Shown here: positions 25,693-35,036 of the stretch, one piece after another | Position numbering within the stretch: the first letter of the stretch is position 1 | How the letters are laid out: every line of letters begins with the position of its first letter | Assembly (NCBI GenBank): GCA_027563145.1 | Contig: CP071307.1 | Coordinates: forward strand, 620,001 to 684,000 | DNA length: 64,000 bases | Source: Halocatena halophila | GTDB lineage: Archaea; Halobacteriota; Halobacteria; Halobacteriales; Haloarculaceae | Reading direction: 5' to 3' | Program-made: the position numbers and the translations under genes | The notes under the pieces: model-generated | Database searches by the model: none | Told to the model about the DNA's origin: nothing | Seen by the model: the letters and a program-made list of their open reading frames with translations, nothing else

Positions 25693-27495
25693 TGTTTGCC
25701 ACCAACGCTCGATGATCCCCAATGGGGCGAAAGCACGCCGCTCTCGGATCCAAACTTTGCGAGTGGCTCGCTGGAATCGTGGTCGGTGTCGGGTGCGGAC
25801 GCTATCGCTGCAGTCCAACAAAACGACCGCGGACAGTACGAACTGGTGGTCGAATCTGGGGACTCTGTCACCGTTTCTCAGCGGCTCGCTTCGCTCGATC
25901 CGGGAACGTACGCCGCGTCGGTCTGGGTGCAGATCGGTGGAGAAGATGGCGCTGGGAGTCGGCCAGCAACGCTTCGAGTCGACGGCGATGGCGTGCAAGC
26001 TACCGATCGGACCGTAACCGATCCACTGCCGGTGAACTACGTGCAGGCCAACCAGAAGGCTGACCGTCGGTTCCAGCGCCTGCGTGTCCTGTTTGACGTT
26101 ACAGAGCGCACACAGCCGACAGTCTCTCTCCAGACGAGTGCTGGGTCAGTTCGCGTCCAGTACGATGATGTACGGATCGTTCCAACCGAACGGTCCCCCT
26201 CGAGCAATCACGATTATTTCCAGGACTTCGAGCACGTTGATGAGGGCTACGCGCCGTTTATCGCTGGACCAGCGGGAGGGACCAGCGACAAACGAATGCA
26301 CCTCTCCGAGACGAATCGGCCGTGGACCAACGACACGATCAACGGCGACTGGTCGTTTAAGATTGCAGATAAGCGCGATGGTCTCGAGGCCAGAACGTCA
26401 CCCGGACTGTTGGCGTTCGATGCCAACCGTCGCTACCGTGTGGGGTTCGAGTATAAAGCTGCCAGCGATGGCTATCGAGTACTCGCCGGAAACGATTATA
26501 CAACGGTTGTGTCACAGACATTGTCCGTCTCAGCTGAGCGGTCAGTCAGCCAACGTCCGTATCCCGATTATGAAACCCAATCGTTCGAAATGGAGTTCGA
26601 GACAGGAGTATGTGGTGGCTTCTTCGTTGGCTTTGAATCGGTTGATAGTGGCCATGGAATGCTCGTGATCGATGACTTCTACGTCGATGATCTCGGTCCG
26701 GTCGATGATCCGGCTCCTGCGTGTACTGGTCTCGAGGTCGCTTCCGAGAACACGCCACTGTGGCCCAAACACGACAGTCAGCTCACCACAACGTTCACCA
26801 ACAGGGAGTCCGAGCCGCTTACAAACGTTGCAGTCGCTCTCGAGACCCCTGAGGGCTGGTCGGCGACGGCGACTGATGGCCCAACGCTCGGAACGGTTGG
26901 TGCCGGCGAGTCGGTCTTGACGACGTGGACTGTTATGCCAGTGGCGGACCACGCTGACAGCACGCAGTCGGTCACTGGGGTTGCCACCTACGAACTCGAC
27001 GGTGAGCGCGGCGACCTAGCAACGACGACGGAGCTCACAATTGCTCGCGCGGATATGATTCCGCAGTGGCGGCTGTCGATTCACGACTATGACAGTGCCG
27101 ATGACGCGACGAACGGGTCGGCGTCGAACGCCATCGACGGCGACAGCGGAACGCTCTGGCACACCGCCTGGTCGCAGGTTGAGCCGGACGATCCGTATCC
27201 ACACCACATCGCGCTCGATCTCGGTGGAAGCCACCAGGTCGACGGTCTGGTGTATCATCCACGCCCGACGGGAACGACCAACGGTCTGATCGACGAGTAT
27301 GCGGTGTATGTGAGCACTGATGGGCAGTCCTGGGGCGAGCCCGTTGCAAGCGGGAGCTTCGACGATAGTCGCGATAAACAGCTTATCGAGTGGGGCTCAA
27401 CGACGGGCAGCTACGTCAAACTAGTTGCAGAAAGCGCCAAAAACGGTGGCCCCTGGGCCGCTGTCGGTGAATTGAACGTGACGGTGAGCGAGTAA
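25693..27495 (+). pseudogene. GH101 C-terminal part: carbohydrate-binding domains continuing in frame after a TGA
   Basis: About 600 codons in the same frame as the catalytic part, separated from it by one TGA. The opening WGESTPLSDPNFASGSLESW, the later FQDFEHVDEGYAPFI and MHLSETNRPW match the beta-sandwich modules that follow the barrel in bacterial GH101 enzymes. Next comes a NEW3-like module (about 26740-27040). Last is an F5/8-type (CBM32-like) domain containing NAIDGDSGTLWHTAWSQ. No ATG starts this segment (a TTG is at 25696) and there is no signal peptide, so separate translation would be non-exported. It is best read as the severed C-terminus of the upstream gene, or as a sequencing error. 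Confidence 0.75.
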
Positions 27496-27567
27496 TCGTC
27501 ACGTGACAGTTGCGGATTGGGTACAACGGACGGGAACGTTGATGTGTGGACTCACAATAGGGTGTGT

Positions 27568-28503
27568 ATGTCAATTCAAACCGTGGCGGTTACTGGCGGG
27601 AACGGCAAGATCGGAAGTGCCATCATCGACGCCTGTAACGACGCTGGCTATCGGACAGTGAATCTCAACCGGGGCAAGCAAAAGACCCGAGTCACCGACG
27701 GTGTGATCGATAGAGCCGATCGGTACGTGCAGTCTGACGTGCTTGATCCCGGCAGTGTGTATGCAGCGCTCGCCGAAACGAACGCCGATGCAGTCGTGCA
27801 CATGGCGTCGATTCCGAACCCGCTCTCGAACGTCTCACACGAAACGTATGAGAGCAACGTAATGGGGTCGTACAACGTGTTATCGGCGGCCATCGAGCTC
27901 GCGCTCGAATCGGTGGTGCTTCCCTCTAGCGTCAACGTGATGGGGGGAACGTTCCAGAACGAACCGATGGAGGTTGCCACACTACCGGTTGATGAGACTC
28001 ATCCCGTGACGCCACGTGATCCGTACGGGACGGCCAAACACGCGATCGAAGTCACTGCGGATGCGTTCGGCCGGCGCGCAGATTCTGAGACGTCGATCGC
28101 CTCGCTACGGTTACCGTGGGTCGCGGGTCGAGATGAACTCCTTGAGACGTTCGATGGCGTCGATCGGTCGCTCGATGCGGTTACTGACGACGACGCGCTG
28201 TTTGGCCGCGACGATCTCTTCGCGTATATAGAGCGAACTGACGCCGCCCGGCTCGCACTGGCAGCTATTGGTGCACCGTTCGACGATCACGAACGGTTCT
28301 GGGGCGTTGCAGACACTACGTCCGTTGCTGTTGAGACCCCGGCGCTCGTTGAAGCGTGCTATCCCAACACCACTGTTGAACGATCGTTCAGTGGCCACAG
28401 TGCGCTCGTTTCGACGGCGAAGGCTGCACAGTTGCTCGGATGGGAGCCCACCCATCGGCTTTCGTTCAAGGATCCGTCGTCGCCGGTTGTCGTCTCGGAT
28501 TGA
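27568..28503 (+). CDS. NAD-dependent epimerase/dehydratase family protein (extended SDR)
   Basis: A 311-residue extended short-chain dehydrogenase. It has the nucleotide-binding VAVTGGNGKIGSAI, a catalytic Ser in VLPSSVNVMGG and the YxxxK motif DPYGTAKHAIE. It could act on a nucleotide sugar, or directly on a sugar or uronic acid, as uronate dehydrogenases of this fold do. The sequence does not separate these. The start at 27568 puts the Rossmann motif at residue 6. An in-frame start at 27517 adds 17 atypical residues. It follows the GH101 gene on the same strand. Confidence 0.85.
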   Translation: MSIQTVAVTGGNGKIGSAIIDACNDAGYRTVNLNRGKQKTRVTDGVIDRADRYVQSDVLDPGSVYAALAETNADAVVHMASIPNPLSNVSHETYESNVMGSYNVLSAAIELALESVVLPSSVNVMGGTFQNEPMEVATLPVDETHPVTPRDPYGTAKHAIEVTADAFGRRADSETSIASLRLPWVAGRDELLETFDGVDRSLDAVTDDDALFGRDDLFAYIERTDAARLALAAIGAPFDDHERFWGVADTTSVAVETPALVEACYPNTTVERSFSGHSALVSTAKAAQLLGWEPTHRLSFKDPSSPVVVSD

Positions 28504-28776
28504 TCGTCTGGTAGATGAACTACGGACCCTCAGGAAATAATGGTGTCGAAACGATACCTTTTCATTTTCTCTAATATATCATATAGGAATAGATGATATT
28601 CATATATTTAATAAGTTATTTAATGGTGTTCTTGATCTGCTCAGAGAAGAGCCATACATCGCAGGGATTGCACTTTCTCTATACTATTGAATGGATAATG
28701 ATCCACAAATATAAATTAATTTGCATAGAATTATTCGGCACGTATCATACTCAGATAATAAGCCGTACGATGGCAT

Positions 28777-29115
28777 TCACCGAACGGCGCGCACGAACGA
28801 CCCGAACACCGCTGCGAGGATCACCCCACCGACGGCAACGACCGCTATCTTCGACATCGCACGGAAGGTATCGAGATCGCCTGTCATCGCGAGCGAGACG
28901 AGAAATACACCAACAAAGAGCACGCCAAAGCCAATTCCTGCAGCGATTCCGCGACCGACGGTTCGTTGGACCAGCGCAACGAGTGCTGCCCCGACGAACA
29001 CGCCGAACCAGTGTATCCACCCGAGACCAATACCGACCACGACCGCCACCGCGGTTGCGAGCCAGCGCTGTCGCGTCGTCGATCGCAGCTCCTCCAGAGT
29101 ATTGGGGACGCTCAT
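28777..29115 (-). CDS. Small multi-pass membrane protein
   Basis: A 112-residue protein with about three hydrophobic segments (WLATAVAVVVGIGLGWIHW, VFVGAALVALVQ, and a C-terminal pair near GIGFGVLFVGVFLV and VVAVGGVILAAVFG). Its ATG overlaps the stop codon of the penicillin-acylase gene by four bases (ATGA), which points to translational coupling. I recognise no characterised family. Confidence 0.75.
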   Translation of the reverse strand: MSVPNTLEELRSTTRQRWLATAVAVVVGIGLGWIHWFGVFVGAALVALVQRTVGRGIAAGIGFGVLFVGVFLVSLAMTGDLDTFRAMSKIAVVAVGGVILAAVFGSFVRAVR

Positions 29116-31515
29116 TGTTCGTCCTCCGTGAACGTCACCGTCGTTTCATCGGGCATCTTGAGTCCAATGTCCGTGTACTCCACGTCGGCCCAGCGTTTGA
29201 GTTGATCGTGGTAGTGATCAGACATCGGATTGCCGTTGTTGCCACCTGGGAAGGTCCCCTCCGATGGCCCGTCGGATTTGTCCATCGGACAGATCTGTCG
29301 CCAGCTGCTTCCTATGGCAGTATCGCGACGGAAGTTGTTGAGCGATCCTTCCGCGCCGTCGGTTGGTATGGGTGGATACGCCAGCCAGTCCTGCTCCAGT
29401 TTGTGTTTGAAATCCGCTGTGTTGAAATCGCCGTACGTTTCCCAGCCCTCCTCTTCGAGTTCCGCGGCCGTTCGCTCGAGTGCTTTTTGAATAGCCACTG
29501 GCCTGCCCTCCGGGAACCAGTCCGAGTCAGGATTGAGTGTCACCGTCACCCACTGATCGCCGTAGTACTCCTCAGGATCGCGCCGATCGTCGAGCGCCTC
29601 CTCAAGCCGGGGTTTGAACACCACGTCGCGATAGTGTGGAATGAACCGCGAGAAGATCAACGCCGCTCTGGAATCTCGATCCATGTGGTAGTCCCAGTCC
29701 GACAGCGCTTCGAGCAGTTCAGCCGCCTTTCCATCGATTTCGTTGCTTGCCGCGAGCATCTTCGGGACGAATATGGCCGCCCGTTCGTCGTGGGTGTCTC
29801 GCTGGAGCGATTTCATGAACTCCCGATCGATCGGCTCGCCGGATGTGACGCGCTCGTCGAGACGCTCGTTGAGACGAATTCCTCGAAACGGTGTCGCATA
29901 CGATGCGGACAGATAGTGGGGGAACGATTCGTCCTCAACGATGCGTTGGTTGGCGGTGCCAAGATACTCGGGATTGATCTCGTGGGGCATCTCCTCAAAC
30001 GGGATGACACCCCCGTTTTCATCCCACGTCGAGGTTCCATACGGCTTGAACCCGGGCCACTCACCCGCTTTATCCGAGCCGTTGAAGACGCGATTCGCCG
30101 CGACTGGTTCGCCATCCGTCTTTCTGATCGGCACTTTACCAACCACCTGATACAGGGTCTCACCGTCACGATTTGCGTACACGAAGTTCAACGACGGCAG
30201 ATCGAACATCGAGAGCCCCTCGCGAGCCTCCGTGAGACTCTCGCTGCGGAGTAAATTCAGCAGGCCCTCCCCGGTTCGGGTTGCTGTCAGCCCTGTCCAG
30301 GCAACCGCGATCGGCTCCTGTAACTCGTCGCCGTCGGACTCGTGGTCAACCACCGGGCCGTGTACCGTCCGTTTTACAGTCACTTCCTGATCGTCACCGT
30401 CTGCGACTGGCACCGTTTTCGTCTCGGTGTCGAACGATCGGTACTCATCACCGTATCTGTATTTTCCGTCGTTCGTTTCGTAGCTGTAGAAGTCGATTCC
30501 GTCGGTGTATGCGACAGTCACACCCCAGGCACAATGCTCCGTTTCCCCAACGATCGGAAACGGAATGCCAGAGAGGGTGACCCCCCGAACGTGGGTTTTT
30601 GGCCCCTTCAGATGCATCTCGTACCACACCGGCGGTGCCAACAACGGAACATGGGGGTCGTTTGCCATCATCGGTGCGCCCGATCGTGTGTGCTGTTTTC
30701 CGATGACCCACGAGTTCGATCCGATACCCTGGGGTGATTCGAACGATGATAGCCACTCGGTCAGTCCCGGCGTGACTGCAGTGGGCCGTATGCGATCTGT
30801 TGTTCCGTTAGCATTCTCTGACTCGTTGTCATCCAGAATGGTGGCATCGTGGTCGTAGCGATGGGGGGTAGAGCTCATTTGCCACGTCCTCGCCCATCTC
30901 AGCTGCGATTGTTGCCTTGCGAAGCGTCCGGAAACTCCCAGTAAACGACCAGGCCGTCTGTTTTTCTGCCAGCATCGTCGCCACGGGGTTCCATGGCTCG
31001 GGTTCATAGCCGAGCAAATCGAACTCCGGAGGAAGCGGCCGATCGAGATGTCTATTGACGCCCTCGGCAAACGCCTCCATCAGCGTGGCCGACTCCGTCC
31101 CTTTCATCCGCTCCCAGGTCGCCTCAGCTGCAGCCTCGAAGTTCAGCTTCGTGTGGAACCGGTCCTGAGCAACGACCTGCTCGCCAATCACCGCTGCAAG
31201 CCGACCACTCATCTGACGACGGACCAGATCCATCATGAACAGCCGGTCGGCCCCCTGTGCGTATCCCGTGGCGAAAAACAACGCAGCCTCAGAATCGGCT
31301 TCGATGTGCGGGACACCGCTGTCGTCGTAGCTGATTGTGGCCTGTCCGTACGGGCTCGAGACCGAATCGGGAAGCGATCGATCGCGCGTGTCCCACAGCG
31401 ATCCGCTGCCTGCAGCGAACCGATCGAGCAGATCACCACCACCGGCCCCCATTCCGACTGCACCGATTGCGGCCAGGCTCCCCAGCACTCGCCGCCGTGT
31501 TATCTCTTTATCCAT
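29112..31515 (-). pseudogene. Penicillin acylase family protein, interrupted by a one-base frameshift
   Basis: The gene encodes an N-terminal-nucleophile hydrolase of the penicillin/AHL acylase family, about 800 residues when joined. The first part has a Tat signal (EITRRRVLGSLAAIGAVG) and the alpha-chain motifs SGVPHIEADSEAALFFATGYAQ and RLFMMDLVRRQMSGRLA. The second holds the autoprocessing site GIGSNSWVIG, where the first Ser after Gly becomes the N-terminal nucleophile, and the beta-chain block AWGVTVAYTDGIDFYSYE. The reading frame shifts at a run of six G (30863-30868; six C on the coding strand). Removing one C restores ELYPHRYDHDATILDD. The gene is either inactivated, phase-variable or mis-sequenced. 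It cleaves amide bonds of N-acyl compounds if functional. Confidence 0.85.
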
Positions 31516-31617
31516 GGCGTTTGGTTTCATTGTTCATTATACAGTCTTTCGATCTATTCTGTGCCACACTCGGATGGCTAGTTCCGTTCGGGTCCCGCGC
31601 ATTGAAACCGTGATATG

Positions 31618-32985
31618 TTACTCATATTCGGCCAGCGTACTCATCACAGCATCGAGATCCACATCTCGCCGGCGGAGCTGTCGTTTTCCGAGGGTGAAAT
31701 ATACAAGTCCAATTACACTATAACAAATAAGCATTCCTACGATCGCTGGTGTCTGACTCGCCGTGATCAGGATGAACACGACTGCACTTACCAACGTTCC
31801 AAGCGCGAGCAGTTTGAGCGTCCTCGGAGTGAAGGTAACATCTGCGTTTTCCCAGCGTTCTTCGAAGACAGCAGGGAGCTTCCAGAGGGCAACTGCCTTG
31901 AGACTCATGGCAAACAACACTGCTACGGCAAGAAACACCGAAAGGACCACCGACGGATTCTCGAGTCCACGCAGGACTACTGGTGCGAGAAAGAGCGGTG
32001 GTACGCCAAGCACGAGTAGCGACACGTGTGGCGTCTCGAACCGTGGATGGACGGTGGCTACCGACCGTGGAATCACCTCGTCGCGCGCGGCCCGCATGAG
32101 TGTCCGTGAAAAGCCGGTGTACGTCGTGCTGATCGAGGTGAGTCCGCCGACGACAGCACCGATCGCGAGAAACGCTGCCAGTGGTTCGGGCAGGAACGTC
32201 CGGCCGGCTTCGACGATAGCACCCTCCACACTAACGAGTTCCGAGTGATGAACCACGCCAACGAGGACGGCTACCATCGTGGCGAACAGTGTCAGTGTGA
32301 TGGCGGCTGCAAACCCGAGCACCGTCGGAATCGATGTGGTTGGATCTTCGAGCTCTTCTCCGAGCGCAACGATCATCGAAAAGCCGCGCAACGGGAAATA
32401 CAGCGAGACCACGGAAAGCCCGAACTCGCCGACGCCGTGGGGAAACAGTGGCGTGTAGTTCCCTGGATCGATTGCGAGCGCACCCGGCACGATGAACACT
32501 GCCATGCTCACGAGGAGGATGGCCACGAGCACCATCTGGACGCGCGCCACCGGATTGATTCCGACGATGTTCAACACCAGAAATGGTATCAACACCGTGT
32601 AGATCAACGCCAGCGTGGGAACATCGACAAAGAGTCCAACGTAGTTCGAAAACCCCACGCCAATGAACAACAACCCGGCCCACACGCCGGGTACGATGAT
32701 CCACGGAACGAGAAACCCGGCCGATGGACTGACGATCCGTGAAGCGTACACGTAGTTGCCTCCTGCAACCGGAATTGCACTGCCGAGCTGATAATCCATC
32801 GCGATTCCAAACCCCAGGGGAACCATTGCCAGAAGAATGGCAAATATGACGCTCGGACCGGCACTGCCAGCAAGTGGTCCAGGGAGGGTGAAGATGCTGA
32901 TTCCGATGACGTTGCCGACGAGCAGTGCGGTCGCGCCGGCCACCGAGAGGCTGCCGGTCGCTAGCTGTTGGCTGCTGGCTGCCAT
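31618..32985 (-). CDS. Amino acid permease, APC superfamily
   Basis: A 455-residue membrane protein with about 12 hydrophobic segments. The first helix carries LVGNVIGISIFTLPGPLAG, the unwound glycine-rich binding segment of APC transporters, followed by AIPVAGGNYVYASRIVSP. It would import amino acids or amines by cation coupling. It starts two bases after the upstream metallo-hydrolase gene and is followed by the acylase gene, so an amino acid released from an N-acyl compound is one possible substrate. That link is inference. Confidence 0.9.
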   Translation of the reverse strand: MAASSQQLATGSLSVAGATALLVGNVIGISIFTLPGPLAGSAGPSVIFAILLAMVPLGFGIAMDYQLGSAIPVAGGNYVYASRIVSPSAGFLVPWIIVPGVWAGLLFIGVGFSNYVGLFVDVPTLALIYTVLIPFLVLNIVGINPVARVQMVLVAILLVSMAVFIVPGALAIDPGNYTPLFPHGVGEFGLSVVSLYFPLRGFSMIVALGEELEDPTTSIPTVLGFAAAITLTLFATMVAVLVGVVHHSELVSVEGAIVEAGRTFLPEPLAAFLAIGAVVGGLTSISTTYTGFSRTLMRAARDEVIPRSVATVHPRFETPHVSLLVLGVPPLFLAPVVLRGLENPSVVLSVFLAVAVLFAMSLKAVALWKLPAVFEERWENADVTFTPRTLKLLALGTLVSAVVFILITASQTPAIVGMLICYSVIGLVYFTLGKRQLRRRDVDLDAVMSTLAEYE

Positions 32986-32987
32986 CG

Positions 32988-34226
32988 TCAGCGAAACCTC
33001 CGTCCCTCACTGGCATACGCCCCGGCCGACGCGTAGATGTTTTTCGACATCAGATCGTCTGCCCGCTCGGCACGGCGCTCGTAAACATCCACAACGACGG
33101 TTCGAACCTGCTCGTTGTTTGGGGTAGCCTCGAGCGCGAAGTCTGCGAGATGGCAGGCTCGCCGGAGTTCATCCTCGGCTGTGAGCGTTTCAACCCGATC
33201 GAGCACCCTGTCGACTCCGCCTGCGAGTCTGACGATTTCGGCTGCAAGGTCGCCTCGTGGTGCTGGCTTGAGCTCACTTGGGCGCCCCGACCACCAGCCG
33301 CCGTAGCGCCGAATCACGTTTCGAACGATGAATTCTCCCGTGTCGTACACCTCCTGGAGCCAGGGCTCGTCTGGCTCTGGAAGCTCGATTTCAGTAACGA
33401 TATCGACGTGTGGCGGAGCGCCATCGTTGAGCAGTTCGATCGTCCGGTCGACGATGGTATCGAGATACTCTGCGCCTGTTCGTAGCTGCGTTGCGATCGC
33501 GTCGGGATCGTCGACGATGGGTTCACCGTGGCCCGGACAGAGCGTGCCTGGCTCTACGGCCAAGATTTTGCGGAGTTCCTCGGCCCATTCGGTGGGATAT
33601 CGCTGGACCTTCTGGGGATTACCAGCATTCGGTGCAACGGTAATGACGAAATCACCCGAACAGACCACATCCCGTTCTGGACAGTAGAGCCAGGTGTGAT
33701 CGTCGGTTTCGCCGCGGCCGTGCTGGAGTTCGAACGTGAGTTCGCCCACCTCGACTGTCAAAGCGTCCTCGTAGGTCGTTGTTGGTGGCTGCGCTGGCCA
33801 GCCAAATCCTGGTTGCTGACCATCATCCTCGGCCGTCCCACCAAACTGTCGGCTGTTAATCGAATCGTTGTGCCCGGCTGTCAGCTCGTATCGGTCGAAC
33901 CGATCTTCGATTGCCTCGTGTCCAATCACTGTCGGTGGCTCCTGGTCGTCTTTGAGATACGCCTCGAGTCCGAAGGCATGGTCCATGTGGCCGTGCGTGT
34001 AGATTGCCGTGTGGATCGGCGCATCGGTCTTTTCGCGCAGCATGCGTGCGATTTCGCCGGCCACTGCACGAAGCCCAGTATCGACGAGCACGAGACCGGC
34101 CTCGGTTTCGAAGGCCGTTACACCGCTGAACGCCGTACAGTGATGGACGCCATCTGCAACCGTCGTGCAGTCGATTGATTCGATGAATGCATCGAGTGCG
34201 AACGCGTCCATGCTTGCGTGTGACAT
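32988..34226 (-). CDS. Metallo-beta-lactamase fold hydrolase, alkyl-sulfatase-like
   Basis: A 412-residue MBL-fold protein. The metal motif YTHGHMDHAFG (HxHxDH) is followed by a His in QHGRGETDDHTWLY, an Asp in VCSGDFV and a His in CPGHGEP. The C-terminal 160 residues, including RRYGGWWSGRPSELKP and a helical region, resemble the dimerisation region of alkyl sulfatases (SdsA1/BDS1 type). It may hydrolyse a sulfate ester or another ester. It is followed two bases later by the permease gene. Confidence 0.85.
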   Translation of the reverse strand: MSHASMDAFALDAFIESIDCTTVADGVHHCTAFSGVTAFETEAGLVLVDTGLRAVAGEIARMLREKTDAPIHTAIYTHGHMDHAFGLEAYLKDDQEPPTVIGHEAIEDRFDRYELTAGHNDSINSRQFGGTAEDDGQQPGFGWPAQPPTTTYEDALTVEVGELTFELQHGRGETDDHTWLYCPERDVVCSGDFVITVAPNAGNPQKVQRYPTEWAEELRKILAVEPGTLCPGHGEPIVDDPDAIATQLRTGAEYLDTIVDRTIELLNDGAPPHVDIVTEIELPEPDEPWLQEVYDTGEFIVRNVIRRYGGWWSGRPSELKPAPRGDLAAEIVRLAGGVDRVLDRVETLTAEDELRRACHLADFALEATPNNEQVRTVVVDVYERRAERADDLMSKNIYASAGAYASEGRRFR

Positions 34227-34281
34227 GCTTCCACGTTCGTGATTCGAATGGAAATCCTGCTTCCTTCACATAGAAACCAAT

Positions 34282-34980
34282 TTAAGTACGATTCCGTGAT
34301 TCGTCCTCGACAGTCGGGTGTTCGAACCTATCCTGAACGATCTCGTTGATGAGCGCGTTTTCGATCCGTCGGAGGATGTCCCCGACGTTCGCTTTGGTGC
34401 ACCCGAGCTGTGTGGCGATGTCATCGTAGGTCGCCTGCCGTGGCTGTTCGTAGTAGCCCTGTTTGTGTGCCATCCGCAACACTTCCCGCTGGCGTTCGCT
34501 GAGAGTTGCCACGGTTTCGAGCTGTCCTGGTGCGTACTGGCCGACGCGCTTGATCGTCGTTGCAACGTGTTCTGGTGTCTCTGCGAGTGCTCGCTGGATG
34601 TCTTCCTCTCGCCCGATGAGCGAAAGCTCGACGCCCCCGTCATCGTGAAACGTGATCGGACCATCGACCAGCAGTCCGTACGTGGCTGGTGATTTCAACA
34701 TTCCCGCGACAACCGGTGTCGGTTCGAAATGAATGTAGGCAATGATGTTATCACGTTTCTGTGTTACGCGAAAGTCCGTGGCCGTCTGTGACTTCTCGAG
34801 AATTGATCGCACTGTTTCTGGAGCTCCCTCGAGTTCGTAAAGCACCACCGCCGTTCCGTCCGTGAGAATCTGCGACGAGTGGAGCGCAATCGGTGTGACA
34901 TCGTTGCGTTCGGAGAACGTAGCCCCCAGTGACTGGAACCAGCCGTCCGAATGTTTATGAACGATCGTGGCAAATCTCAT
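34282..34980 (-). CDS. HTH-10 family transcriptional regulator
   Basis: A 232-residue haloarchaeal regulator with an N-terminal sensor-like domain and a C-terminal HTH-10 domain (LSERQREVLRMAHKQGYYEQPR, then TYDDIATQLGCTKANVGDILRRIE). The start at 34980 gives MRFATIVHKH, the usual opening of this family, and is preferred to an in-frame start at 35028. It is the second gene of a run of six on the minus strand, 55 bases upstream of the MBL-fold gene. It may control the permease and acylase. Confidence 0.88.
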   Translation of the reverse strand: MRFATIVHKHSDGWFQSLGATFSERNDVTPIALHSSQILTDGTAVVLYELEGAPETVRSILEKSQTATDFRVTQKRDNIIAYIHFEPTPVVAGMLKSPATYGLLVDGPITFHDDGGVELSLIGREEDIQRALAETPEHVATTIKRVGQYAPGQLETVATLSERQREVLRMAHKQGYYEQPRQATYDDIATQLGCTKANVGDILRRIENALINEIVQDRFEHPTVEDESRNRT

Positions 34981-35036
34981 ACTGGATACACGTGTGAGCG
35001 CACCTTGGCGCTTGTGATGGTACTCCAAGCTGGCTG

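Noticed and set aside
25692..25715. ATG overlapping the TGA that ends the GH101 catalytic part
   Set aside because: It is in another frame and encodes only seven residues before a stop, so it cannot restart the C-terminal domains.
28593..30254. Long open frame of 553 codons on the plus strand
   Set aside because: It is antisense to the acylase gene, very rich in Arg and His, and matches no family. It is a codon-bias shadow.
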